From Paenibacillus plantiphilus (lineage in GTDB: Bacteria; Bacillota; Bacilli; Paenibacillales; Paenibacillaceae), in assembly GCF_927798095.1 (NCBI RefSeq), contig NZ_CAKMMF010000023.1, forward strand, positions 39,105-103,104: 64,000 nucleotides of DNA. Reading direction: 5' to 3'. A program made the translations under genes and the position numbers. Below the pieces are notes generated by a model. That model did not search any database, was not told the DNA's origin, and was given only the letters and a program-made list of their open reading frames with translations. Below are positions 1 through 7,769 of the stretch, piece by piece. The first letter of the stretch is position 1, and the number at the start of each line of letters is the position of its first letter.

Positions 1-79
1 CCGTATAATAGATACCCTCATAGGTTGATTCCCGCTTAACAACGGCTTCATATACAAGGTCAAATAATTGTTGATCCAT
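1..79 (-). CDS. ada: Ada-type methylphosphotriester repair protein, N-terminal part (cut by window edge)
   Basis: Only the first 26 residues lie in the window. They begin at an ATG preceded by a GAGGTGAG ribosome binding site and read MDQQLFDLVYEAVV followed by KRESTYEGIYYT. This matches the start of the zinc-binding domain of Ada/AdaA proteins, where a similar YEG-x-YY-x-GV run leads into the FCRPSC motif. In that family a zinc-bound cysteine takes methyl groups from DNA phosphotriesters and the protein then activates the adaptive alkylation response. The FCRPSC motif would lie outside the window, so the call rests on the N-terminus alone. A broken alkA-type gene about 4 kb away fits a former ada-alkA neighbourhood. 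Confidence 0.6.
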   Translation of the reverse strand, partial: MDQQLFDLVYEAVVKRESTYEGIYYT

Positions 80-340
80 GCCTCTCACCTCACTATTCAA
101 GTATAAGCCAATCTCTATTCCGATAGTAGTCTGCACCAATAGGATAGCAACATATTGAAAGTGGGCAGCCTGCCAGTCTCATGCATTACGATTGGGACTG
201 TTAAGCGAACAATGTATCGTTCAAATTGAACATTTCACCAAGGGATCTGTGTTGTTATAGACGCTAAAAAATTATTCTTTCATATTATCCAGATCTTGTT
301 GATTAGTGATCCCTACTACAGGCCTTCAACTCCCTGCGAA

Positions 341-865
341 TTAACAATCGATAATATTGCAATATATTGTGAGCATGTAAGTATCTTCTGCCTCGTCTTT
401 GTTATTGTCATTGCCCTCATCAAATTCATCACTTTCAATAACGGTTATTCCATCGAAAAGTGCTTTAACTTTATATTGAGAAAGAACTTCCTTCATGTCA
501 CTAATCTTGTTCAATATACATTCGAAAGGTAGTTCTCGCCCTTCATAATAAGAAACCACGGAAACTCTAATTGCAGGGATTTGATAATCTCCCCAAAAAT
601 AAAAGACAAAGGACTTCCCTATATAGTGCTTTCTCAAATATGAAGACCAAGAAGCTTCAACAAAGCTAAGCACCTGTTCTAATTCATTTATCGAGATGTT
701 GTCCTTCTTTATCAATTTGTTCAACTTATGGATCGTGAAAAGATTATAACTAGCCTCAGCACTATTTTGTTCTCTATCGTTAGAGAATAGCAAATTAGGC
801 TTTTCTGCTATCGCTGATATTTCATCATATGCTTTTTGTCCCTTATTCTTTAGAAAATCTATCAT
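341..865 (-). CDS. Hypothetical protein, 174 residues
   Basis: I do not recognise a family. The protein starts MIDFLKNKGQKAYDEI and ends in an acidic segment (ESDEFDEGNDNNKDEAED) followed by a short hydrophobic tail. There is no signal peptide or clear membrane segment, so it is probably cytoplasmic. A stretch near residues 85-115 (FVFYFWGD, IPAIRVSVVSYYEG) looks like a beta-sheet core, as in many small immunity-like proteins. An AAAGGTAG ribosome binding site lies about 12 bases before the ATG. It stands alone, with no close partner on the same strand. The length and codon use support a real gene. The function is unknown. Confidence 0.6.
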   Translation of the reverse strand: MIDFLKNKGQKAYDEISAIAEKPNLLFSNDREQNSAEASYNLFTIHKLNKLIKKDNISINELEQVLSFVEASWSSYLRKHYIGKSFVFYFWGDYQIPAIRVSVVSYYEGRELPFECILNKISDMKEVLSQYKVKALFDGITVIESDEFDEGNDNNKDEAEDTYMLTIYCNIIDC

Positions 866-1044
866 CCCATTGTCACTACCTTTACATAGATTAAAAAATC
901 TGTATTTTTAATTTCGCCTCTGGTGAAATTATTCCCTTCACTATTGCAACTGGACGCGGCTCGGATTCAGAACTAATTCTAAATTTTCTTTTGAATCAAC
1001 GCTATATTTTGTCCAGTTTGGGAGTTAAGATTTGTGCATAGAAA

Positions 1045-1070
1045 AACAAAAAACCGGAGATTACCCCGGT
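1045..1070 (-). terminator. Rho-independent terminator
   Basis: On the minus strand a short hairpin (ACCGG ... CCGGT) is followed by a run of six T. It lies just downstream of the antitoxin-like remnant ending at 1085 and of the carbamoyltransferase gene, so it probably ends that transcript. Confidence 0.65.
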
Positions 1071-1084
1071 CGATGTCATAATTA

Positions 1085-1222
1085 TTATTTCTCAGCGTTA
1101 CGAATGCGCTGTTTTATTTTATCAAACACCTCGGTGTGAGTATAAAGGATATCTGACGTATTCGCTTCAAGTTCAGCTTCTTTCAACTTTGCAAAAACCC
1201 CATTGTCGCGTACTGCATATTC
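1085..1222 (-). pseudogene. C-terminal remnant of a small antitoxin-like protein
   Basis: This open stretch of about 45 codons has no start codon and is closed upstream by a TGA. It reads GVFAKLKEAELEANTSDI and then YTHTEVFDKIKQRIRNAEK before TAA. The pattern of a KLKEAE helix, a short linker and an EVF..IK..I helix resembles the C-terminal toxin-binding tail of RelB/DinJ or Phd-like antitoxins. That family name is tentative because only the tail is left. No toxin gene is next to it. A terminator follows directly, so this is probably the true 3' end of a gene that lost its 5' part. Confidence 0.45.
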
Positions 1223-1240
1223 TCATAATACTTATACTTT

Positions 1241-2029
1241 TCATTGAGCAAGTAAGTATAGCAGCAGTGACTTTTGAACATGCATCCTGTTCTCAGCTTG
1301 TTGATATATAACTGACCTGTCCGTTTCGATTAGCTCTTCTTCAATTTCGTATCCAGGATGAATTGGCATATCATGCATGATATAGGGTGAGTGTCCTTGT
1401 AGGGTTTTCCTGTTCAACTGAAACGGCAGCATTTGCTCAATTCTTCGATTCTTTTCATCTTGGTAATGACTCTCGCGGAAAAATTCCATATCGACCCATG
1501 TATCCGTATAAACAAAATTAGATCTGGAAACAGCCTCAGACAGATTATTTAAGTTTTCCACATGACCACTTGCATATGCAGTCCGCATCAGTTCTTCATC
1601 CCATGAAGGGGTGTTAATAATAGGGGTCACTAGCAACAGCTTGATACCTAGCGTGGTGCAGCCTGCTGTCAATGAATTTGCAACATTGTTATGTATACCG
1701 ACATAAGTAATGGTAATACCCGTGAATGTTCCTGAAATCTCATAAACGGTCATCAAGTCTGCTAATGCCTGACAAGGGTGATATTTATCGCAGCATCCAT
1801 TGATTACGGGAACTTTGGAATACTTAGCTAATTCAAGTAAATCGGAATGTTTCTTTAATCTCGCCATAATCATATCGCAGTTCCTTGATGCATACTGAGC
1901 CTCATATTGTATTGGAGATATACTGAAATTACTTGAGTCCCAGTCCATTGCAACAGAGTATCCACCCATTTGATTAATTCCGGACTGAAAAGAGAGGTTT
2001 GTTCTCGTTGATGTCTTTTGAAATAGCAT
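1241..2029 (-). CDS. Aspartate/ornithine carbamoyltransferase-family protein, N-terminus shortened
   Basis: The family moves a carbamoyl group from carbamoyl phosphate to an amino group. The protein opens at MLFQKTSTRTN, which is the carbamoyl-phosphate-binding STRT motif. Then come the DxYHPCQALADL motif near residue 85 and, near residue 215, MHDMPIHPGYEI, where ornithine enzymes have HCLP. Typical members have about 45 more residues before STRT, and these are missing here. A fair ribosome binding site (AAAGGA, 6 bases) precedes the ATG, so a short product may be made, but loss of the first helices would probably cripple the trimer. The sequence just upstream belongs to an unrelated reading frame, which points to a deletion or recombination. 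The HDMP variant suggests a specialised rather than an arginine-pathway enzyme. Confidence 0.7.
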   Translation of the reverse strand: MLFQKTSTRTNLSFQSGINQMGGYSVAMDWDSSNFSISPIQYEAQYASRNCDMIMARLKKHSDLLELAKYSKVPVINGCCDKYHPCQALADLMTVYEISGTFTGITITYVGIHNNVANSLTAGCTTLGIKLLLVTPIINTPSWDEELMRTAYASGHVENLNNLSEAVSRSNFVYTDTWVDMEFFRESHYQDEKNRRIEQMLPFQLNRKTLQGHSPYIMHDMPIHPGYEIEEELIETDRSVIYQQAENRMHVQKSLLLYLLAQ

Positions 2030-2054
2030 AAGGAGTCCTTTTCTTTCGCAAGCA

Positions 2055-2258
2055 TCAGCATATTTTTATGCCGCTGAAAAGCTTATAGGTTTCATCTTCA
2101 GTCATAATTGCTTCTACCTTACCATTCGCAACATAGATCTGGATCTTAAACCAGCTGTACACGGTATAACTCTCACGTACTTCCTTCGTAAGTTGCTCAT
2201 CGAATGTATCCAGTAAGAATTGCTCGCTAAACTCAAAACTTGTCGATCTTCCAGCCAT
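2055..2258 (-). CDS. Short hypothetical ORF, possibly a 3' remnant
   Basis: This frame of 67 codons starts inside the last codons of the exported-protein gene (ATGGCTGG, overlapping its TGA) and ends just before the carbamoyltransferase start. From about residue 8 it reads like real protein: FEFSEQFLLDTFDEQL, then a WFKIQIYVANGKVEAIM strand pair. I know no family for it. No proper ribosome binding site precedes the ATG, so it may be a translationally coupled small protein or the tail of a gene lost when its upstream neighbour was joined here. Confidence 0.3.
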   Translation of the reverse strand: MAGRSTSFEFSEQFLLDTFDEQLTKEVRESYTVYSWFKIQIYVANGKVEAIMTEDETYKLFSGIKIC

Positions 2259-3291
2259 ACTTCGTCTTCACCAGGGTCGTAGTGGCAATAACAGAGTAAG
2301 TGCTTTCCTCACCTTGTACTGTCACTTTCTGAGAAGCCACGACACTCGTCTTGTTTGCATTAAACTTCAGCGTCAGCTTCTGTTTCACATTGTACTTCGG
2401 CAACAAAGCGGAATAGTCGTCGGAATCCATATAGTCAGGTACGTAACCGCTTGAATACTCAAACATCGAACCTTGGAACTCGCTAATGAAGTTGTTGCTA
2501 AAGTAAGGCTTCATTGCAGCCTCGACTTTACTTAGCGGCAGTGGTTTAACAAATGATTTCTGTACCTTATATGCCTTTGTCAGGATATCGAGTGCTTGAT
2601 TAGCAGTTAGAGTTCCTACCGCTTTGCGTTGATCATCCCGAACTCCATCTGGCCCGTACTGAATATACTTCTTCTTCGTTTCATCCCACCTGAATGTAAT
2701 GTTATTAGCGGCACCACTGAAGCCTAGACGATCAGAGCCGATCCCAGACTCAACCTCAATCGCAGCAAATTCGTGGTATCCGTCCTTACTAAGATCAACG
2801 ATGATGTTGCCTTCGCCGCCGCCATCCGCAGAAACAACGCTTATTCTCGTCAACTTGTTATTTTTCAGTGTCAGAATTTCAGCTTCATAAGCACCGAATC
2901 CCGTTGCGCCAAAGGAAACAAGCGCAATACAGTTCTTGTATGTCTTGTTCTTGATGCGACGAACTTCGTAGGGAACGCCGCTTGAATTTGGCTCATGCAT
3001 GGCCGTTACTTTCTTTCCGTTGGTCAGGCTGTAGATACCTATGTATAAATCAGTTTCCGATATTTCTTTCTTGGCAGTAGATAGGATAATCTCATCTTTA
3101 CCATCATTATTCAAGTCATAGATAATTGGAGTGGAAATATCTTCCGACTCTAGATTATACTCTTTTGCAAAACTGGCGCTCGCAGCATATACCGTTTGAT
3201 TCTTGTTATTCGTAGCCGCTTGAGTAACGGCAGTAGTAGAAGTTAGAACAGTCAATGCGATGATAACAGATAGATATTTTCTAATATTCAA
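2233..3291 (-). CDS. Exported protein with FG-GAP-like strand and DUF3993-like C-terminus
   Basis: I place the start at the TTG at 3291, because GAGGTG lies seven bases before it and the product MNIRKYLSVIIALTVL then has a normal signal peptide ending around TQAA. Starting at the upstream ATGATG would put charged residues before it. The mature protein has a DLNNDGKDEIIL stretch near residue 65, typical of FG-GAP/VCBS calcium-binding blades. The second half (helical region PLSKVEAAMKPYF, then beta strands with KQKLTLKFNANKTS) resembles the DUF3993 domain of Bacillus exported proteins. It follows the 113-residue membrane-anchored gene by overlapping ends, so the two are probably co-transcribed. 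The role is unknown, perhaps at the cell surface. Confidence 0.7.
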   Translation of the reverse strand: MNIRKYLSVIIALTVLTSTTAVTQAATNNKNQTVYAASASFAKEYNLESEDISTPIIYDLNNDGKDEIILSTAKKEISETDLYIGIYSLTNGKKVTAMHEPNSSGVPYEVRRIKNKTYKNCIALVSFGATGFGAYEAEILTLKNNKLTRISVVSADGGGEGNIIVDLSKDGYHEFAAIEVESGIGSDRLGFSGAANNITFRWDETKKKYIQYGPDGVRDDQRKAVGTLTANQALDILTKAYKVQKSFVKPLPLSKVEAAMKPYFSNNFISEFQGSMFEYSSGYVPDYMDSDDYSALLPKYNVKQKLTLKFNANKTSVVASQKVTVQGEESTYSVIATTTLVKTKYGWKIDKF

Positions 3292-3305
3292 AAGATCACA
3301 CCTCA

Positions 3306-3647
3306 TCATTTCTTTAAATTGTTTAGTAAATTACCATCAGGATTTGTCCGTTCAAAGCCGTCACGCCAGTAATCTTCCACGGCAGTTCCGTCTTCTCTCA
3401 CATATCCCTTTACATCATGCTGATCAACAAACAGGGTTCCTGACTCCCTCACTCGATCTATAGCGTTGCCTACATTCTCTCCTCCAGCCAAGACATCAAC
3501 GCTTATGTCCATGGACGAGTCTACTCCAATATCGGAAAAGAGATCAGTTCCTATGCCCATGAAGACCATGAAGATCAAAGCATTACATGCTACCAATGCA
3601 GTAATAGCCACAGCAGCAAGTACTATTAGCACCCCCTTCTCATACAC
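3306..3647 (-). CDS. Small membrane-anchored hypothetical protein
   Basis: 113 residues from a GTG start (a second GTG six codons in is possible). Residues 5-35 (GVLIVLAAVAITALVACNALIF) form one hydrophobic segment with an internal VAC, so it could be a transmembrane anchor or a poor lipoprotein signal. The remainder is acidic and soluble. It ends with a TGA overlapping the first possible ATG of the exported-protein gene, so both probably belong to one two-gene transcript. No known family is recognised. The shared export features suggest that the pair acts at the envelope. Confidence 0.55.
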   Translation of the reverse strand: MYEKGVLIVLAAVAITALVACNALIFMVFMGIGTDLFSDIGVDSSMDISVDVLAGGENVGNAIDRVRESGTLFVDQHDVKGYVREDGTAVEDYWRDGFERTNPDGNLLNNLKK

Positions 3648-3972
3648 AGGCAGTTCTTCCAGACTACCACCAAAGTCATATACTGTTATATTTATACCAC
3701 AAATAACCTGTATACAGCATCCAAATTTAGTAATAATCCATATGCAATCTTGGTTACTCGATCATCCTGCTCTAATGTTTTCCTCAGAGGTGATTGAATG
3801 AATGACTTAATGCAGTGTATCCCGTGGTGTAATTCTCCTTGTGTGAATGTGTGTGGTAACTTCATTCTACACAAATATCCCACGGGCTTCTCTGTTTAAC
3901 TGTCGCATTTCATTTTAAAATTCGTCATTATGTTAACAAGTATCGACGTGAGATTTCTTATTGAAATCGTAA
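3648..3972. other. Intergenic region without a convincing gene
   Basis: A 63-codon minus-strand frame (3692-3883) has no ribosome binding site and no recognisable pattern. The only marked feature is a long imperfect inverted repeat at 3821-3886. The stretch then runs into the alkA remnant. Confidence 0.5.
3821..3886. repeat. Imperfect inverted repeat (long hairpin)
   Basis: The outer arms are CCCGTGG (3821-3827) and CCACGGG (3880-3886). The inner arms are TTGTGTGAATG (3839-3849) and CATTCTACACAA (3863-3874), which pair with one bulged base. There is no T run after it, so it is not an ordinary terminator. It may be a decayed mobile-element end or a structured RNA. Confidence 0.45.
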
Positions 3973-4317
3973 TGGATCTCCAATACCACGACATTTTCGC
4001 TTAATCGAGACATTATTCTTGTATTTTTTCCCGAGATCGATGATGCGGAAGTCGTTCGTGCCTTAACCTCAATCAAAGGAATTGGCCGGTGGACGGCGGA
4101 AATGTTCCTTATTTTTTATTTGGGCAGACAGAATGTTCTGTCTTTCGGAGACAGCGGACTTAACCGTGCTGCGGAATGGCTTTATGCCGCCAAGGATAGC
4201 GGCGGTCAATCTCAATTGCAGCGCAAACATCCCGACTGGCAGCCTTATTGTACGGTTGTATCCCTGTATTTGTGGGAAGCCGTTAATTTCGGATTACTTC
4301 AGGGGGAACCTCTATAG
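3973..4317 (+). pseudogene. Remnant of AlkA-type DNA-3-methyladenine glycosylase (C-terminal part)
   Basis: From about 4036 the frame reads IDDAEVVRALTSIKGIGRWT followed by AEMFLIFYLGRQNVL, the helix-hairpin-helix GPD signature of AlkA glycosylases, with the catalytic-region aspartate in SFGD. It continues to the family's usual end (YLWEAVNFGLL) and a TAG. The N-terminal half is absent: upstream the frame soon becomes unrelated sequence and meets a TAA at 3970. No ribosome binding site stands before the internal ATG at 4102. AlkA removes alkylated bases and is commonly encoded next to ada genes. The Ada start at the left edge is on the opposite strand, so the pair has been broken and probably inverted. 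Confidence 0.75.
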
Positions 4318-4363
4318 GCCCAAATTCCAATCTCCTTAGTGCCTTTCCATCATTCAATCGCCC

Positions 4364-4891
4364 CTATTCCTCATGTTCCCCTATATATTTTTTCCACTTT
4401 CTAATTTTTGCCCGAAAGGTTTTGAACGGGGCCGACGAATTGATGTGAATCCACCGGACCATAGGCCAGTTTTCCTTGCTGCCTGTCCATTTGCGGATGC
4501 CTTGGGTAAACAGCTCTTCCTCGGTCAATGTATTGATCCAGTCAAGCCATTGCTGCTCTGCCTGCCGGAATAAGTCCCGCAGATCGGTCAGGGAATACAC
4601 GGTATATTTGTCGTAAAAGGACTGATACAGTCCGCCAAGCTGGTTCCATTTATAGTCGGGAGATGGCATGAGAATGGGTCGACCTTCCTTTTCATCCTTG
4701 TCCCAGCCCATCACCAGATCAAGCCAGCCAAGCTGGTAGGCAATGATCTCGGCGGGTGTTTTATCCACTTCGGGTATCCGAATATCCTTCTGACTGTTGT
4801 CGATCCCGCCAAACTCGGCATCCAGCAACATATAATGAGAGTGGATCGTCTTCATCAAATCCTGTTTGGACGTATATTCATAGCTTGCCAC
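4364..4891 (-). CDS. ClbS/DfsB family four-helix protein
   Basis: About 175 residues. GGAGGA lies at the right distance before the GTG at 4891, so I use that start rather than the GTG three codons earlier. The signature pieces of the ClbS/DfsB (DUF1706) family are present: SKQDLMKTIHSHY near the start, VDKTPAEIIAYQLGW at about 45-60, PDYKWNQLGGLYQSFY at about 80, and WIHINSSAPFKTFRAKIRKW at the end. ClbS itself opens the cyclopropane of colibactin and protects the producer. Most relatives, including those in Bacillota, have no tested substrate. It is a single gene here, with the SUKH-LRR gene 30 bases upstream on the same strand, so both may share a transcript. Confidence 0.8.
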   Translation of the reverse strand: MASYEYTSKQDLMKTIHSHYMLLDAEFGGIDNSQKDIRIPEVDKTPAEIIAYQLGWLDLVMGWDKDEKEGRPILMPSPDYKWNQLGGLYQSFYDKYTVYSLTDLRDLFRQAEQQWLDWINTLTEEELFTQGIRKWTGSKENWPMVRWIHINSSAPFKTFRAKIRKWKKYIGEHEE

Positions 4892-4921
4892 AGCACTCAC
4901 TCCTCCGGTAAGTAAATCCCA

Positions 4922-6415
4922 TCAATCCTTCCATGTTACCTGCCATCCATAGGACTGAAGCTTGAAGTATTTATTAAACTCAGCAACTACGGATTTTGCG
5001 TGTTCCTCCGATGTTGCATGAAATATAGTTATGCCGTCTAGATTACACGCTGAAATTTCATCCAACCCTTTAAGTCTTGATGCATCTACTCCAATCTGCT
5101 CTAGACTCATACAATTTTTGAATATTGATAAATCTCCAACTGGATAAATGAATTGCTTTAATTTCTTCAATTCTCTTGAAAACTCTATATGCGATTCATC
5201 TTTTGCACAGCTATCCGTCTCAAAAAACGTTAGATTTCTTAAACCTTTTAAGAAAGATAAATGTGGTATTGTCACTTGTTTGAGCTCCAGTTTTATTAAC
5301 TTGCTAAGATTTGAAATATAGTGCAGGTCGCCTACTTCCATTTCTTCTAAACTTAATTCCTTCAAATTTTTTAAAGTTCCTATTAATTCGCTGTCGATAG
5401 CGTTCATTCTACACAATCTTAAGCTCTTTAATTTCTTTATATCTTTCAGTTTATTTATATCTTTTAATGGAAGTCCTATTAATGTCAGCTGCCTTAACCC
5501 CTCTAAAGAAACTAAGTACTCCAAATCTGACTCTGTAAAAGCTTCTGATCCTATTATAAGTTCTGCTAAAGAAGGTAACTGTTTAAGCACATCGAAATTA
5601 GTAATTTCATCGGCATGTATAATCAATTCTTTAAGATTAACCATATGGGTTAAAATATCCAAAGATACTGACCCGTATTTCTGAGCTTGATCAGCTCTAA
5701 TAAATACCATTCTCTTTTTTGCCAATGTTTTTGTTGATACAAAACCATTCTCAAGATCATCTTTAAAATACTCTTCCCAAAATCCGCTTACAGCAATCAG
5801 GCTGTTCTCCTCGATATCTATTTTGGTCAAAGCCAAAATATCATCAAACAAGCTTCCACTTTCCCGGGTTAATATGATGACATCATCTTCTTCCCTCATA
5901 CTAAGACTGCCATTTCTGAGGCTCGAATCGATAAATGCAAAGAAATGCCCTAAGCTCTCCGCAATAACATAGGAAAAATCAGAATTGTGATCTATCGTTA
6001 TAATTTGCCCATAAACCCCCTTTTCTCCGGGGTCTAAATCAATTGCCAAAAATGAGCCTCCACCATCTTCTGCAAAAGGAATCCAGCCCTCTCTGTAGTT
6101 CCCATCTTTTATTTCATCTGGTTTGCTGGATATAATATCGTAAGCTGATTCCAAAAGGGACTTCCAGTTACTTGCTATCGATTCCATGTTCATCCAACCA
6201 AGCCCCGCCATAACGCCAAAAATCTGCTCTCCTTCTCCATTGGAGTTCATGTATAACTTTCTGAAATCTTCTGGAAATTTGCAGTTCATCATGCTCTCAA
6301 AAAGGTTTATTTCTGATTCCTCAACTGCTGGATTCAGTAATTCCTCTACATTTGAAATATGCGATTTTAATATCTCGATAAGTAAACACTCTTCTTTTTC
6401 ATTATCTAATGACAT
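4922..6415 (-). CDS. SMI1/KNR4 (SUKH) domain protein fused to leucine-rich repeats
   Basis: About 497 residues from the ATG at 6415, eight bases after GGGGGA. Residues 20-160 carry a SUKH fold: the ESEINLFESMMNCKFPEDFR region, GWMNMESI, and WIPFAEDGGGSFLAIDLDP, typical of SMI1/KNR4 proteins. Residues 250-470 hold about eight irregular leucine-rich repeats (LKELIIHADEITNFDVL and similar). No signal peptide is seen, so it is cytoplasmic. SUKH proteins commonly act as immunity proteins against contact-dependent or secreted toxins, and the LRR part could widen binding. No toxin gene sits beside it, so a role as an orphan immunity protein is an inference from the family. Confidence 0.8.
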   Translation of the reverse strand: MSLDNEKEECLLIEILKSHISNVEELLNPAVEESEINLFESMMNCKFPEDFRKLYMNSNGEGEQIFGVMAGLGWMNMESIASNWKSLLESAYDIISSKPDEIKDGNYREGWIPFAEDGGGSFLAIDLDPGEKGVYGQIITIDHNSDFSYVIAESLGHFFAFIDSSLRNGSLSMREEDDVIILTRESGSLFDDILALTKIDIEENSLIAVSGFWEEYFKDDLENGFVSTKTLAKKRMVFIRADQAQKYGSVSLDILTHMVNLKELIIHADEITNFDVLKQLPSLAELIIGSEAFTESDLEYLVSLEGLRQLTLIGLPLKDINKLKDIKKLKSLRLCRMNAIDSELIGTLKNLKELSLEEMEVGDLHYISNLSKLIKLELKQVTIPHLSFLKGLRNLTFFETDSCAKDESHIEFSRELKKLKQFIYPVGDLSIFKNCMSLEQIGVDASRLKGLDEISACNLDGITIFHATSEEHAKSVVAEFNKYFKLQSYGWQVTWKD

Positions 6416-6530
6416 GTAGTATCCCCCATTCAACAGAGTCCTAATAGTTCCAGTAAACGATCGAAAGCTAATTTTATAGTAGCATAGTCCATCTGTTTAT
6501 CCATATTTAGAATACAGCAACATTTATGTT

Positions 6531-7112
6531 TTATAATGATGCCGTTCCTTCAACAAATATTGCTTCAAGAGATTGAATCCCATAGAACTGTAAAACCTTA
6601 GTAAGATAGCTGTATCCCATTTCAATTGGAGCAAGAGGACCTTCCGAATAAACAGAGCCACTAGCCTGAATGTGTAAGGCTTTCTTGCCGGGCAACAGAC
6701 CTACGGGACCATTTTGGGGATATTTGAAAGTCTTGCCCGGAATTGAAGTCGCATCCGTGTATGCTTTCAAAATCGGTGGGATCGAGAAATTCCACATGGG
6801 TGAAACATACACGTACTTATCAGCAGCCACGTATTGATCAACAATTGCCTCTAGACGAGCTACTTTTGATTTCTCAGCATCAGACAGTTGATCGAAAGAT
6901 GAACCCGACCGAAGCTTTCCCCAACCACGTAAAACATCAGCATCGAATTGCGGAATATTCTCTTTGTACAGATCCAAATGAACAACTTCATCTGTTGGAT
7001 TAGCTTCACTGTACGTTTCAATAAATTGTTTGCCTACCGTGAGGCTAAATGATTCTTGAGAATCAAGGGGATGTGCGGTGATGTAAGTGGCCCCATATCG
7101 AGCGAAAGCAGC
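6531..7112 (-). pseudogene. Broken FMN-dependent NADH-azoreductase gene
   Basis: The frame from 7112 downward reads [20 protein letters not shown] and then [20 protein letters not shown], the flavodoxin-like start of AzoR proteins. It continues through the [16 protein letters not shown] flavin-binding region and [13 protein letters not shown]. Two faults show that it is dead or nearly so. The first strand has no start codon and runs straight into TGA at 7113, and the C-terminus stops after VEGTASL, about 25-30 residues short of the family. An internal ATG at 6977 exists but would skip the first strand and FMN loop. Intact members reduce quinones and azo dyes with NADH. Confidence 0.75.
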
Positions 7113-7138
7113 TCATGAGGGAGAAAAATGAACAAACA

Positions 7139-7176
7139 GAAACGGACTAGCGTTCGACACTACGCTAGTCCGTTTC
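7139..7176. terminator. Perfect 14-bp hairpin, probable terminator
   Basis: The arms GAAACGGACTAGCG and CGCTAGTCCGTTTC pair perfectly around a 10-base loop. Read on the minus strand it follows the dehydrogenase remnant and is trailed by TGTTTGTTCATTTTTC, so it most likely ended that transcript. Confidence 0.6.
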
Positions 7177-7189
7177 ATTTAGCACCGAG

Positions 7190-7550
7190 TCATTTACAGA
7201 AGTACCTTATCAGCTTCCGGTGAACGGCAAGGAAAAGGATGAAGAAAATATTCATTGTCCGCCGCAGCGGCATCGGACACACAATCGTTTGATTTTGCTC
7301 AAGCCCCTTTAACGCAATGCGCGCAAACTGCTCGGGACTCATCATCATCTTCTTCTTCTTCAATTGTGCTGATATCAGCTCTTTGTCCATGTTAATCCCT
7401 TCGCCGTTGGAGAAGATCGGCGTATTCACGAACGTAGGGCATAGCGCGCTTACCTTGACTCCGAACGCTTCCGCTTCGAGAGGTCGTTAACCCGACAATG
7501 GCGTGTTTGGTTGTCGCGTAAGCTGCCGCCGTTGGCGACGGGCCGAGCCC
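7190..7550 (-). pseudogene. C-terminal remnant of a short-chain dehydrogenase/reductase
   Basis: Starting at 7550 the minus strand reads GLGPSPTAAAYATTKHAIVG, the SDR active-site YxxxK region (YATTK). After a frameshift near 7484 it continues EAEAFGVKVSALCPTFVNTP, the family's post-catalytic loop, and ends at a stop at 7190 with an FFILFLAVHRKL tail. The Rossmann N-terminus is absent. What is left is therefore a truncated and frameshifted gene. It lies between the azoreductase remnant and a fragment of a phosphotransferase gene, so several redox genes decayed here together. Confidence 0.75.
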
Positions 7551-7680
7551 TGTCTGACAAATTGCGCTCTGCCACCGTTTTTTTCAATATTGCTAACCGT
7601 CTGTTTACCGCCCGATTCATCAACATCGGCAACTACGACAAATATATGCTTGCCCGCCAACTGGCTGCAAATCGATCTGC

Positions 7681-7769
7681 TAATTGTCCGTTCGTCCAGT
7701 CTATAACGGTCTATCGGCCATTCGCCTCCAAAATATTTCTTAAATGGAAGCCGCCCTGTATAATGCGTT
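7681..7769 (-). pseudogene. 89-bp fragment of an aminoglycoside-phosphotransferase-like gene
   Basis: The 89 bases match positions 24278-24366 inside the intact phosphotransferase gene, with eight mismatches by my count and no gaps. The fragment covers the catalytic loop, but the substitutions turn HGDFH into QGGFH and create a TAG in place of the tyrosine in NGRYTV. It therefore encodes nothing active. It sits against the stop of the acetyltransferase gene and shows that a paralogue, or a copied piece of that gene, once lay here. Confidence 0.75.

Noticed and set aside
3692..3883. Minus-strand 63-codon frame
   Set aside because: No binding site, no family pattern, and it crosses the long inverted repeat.
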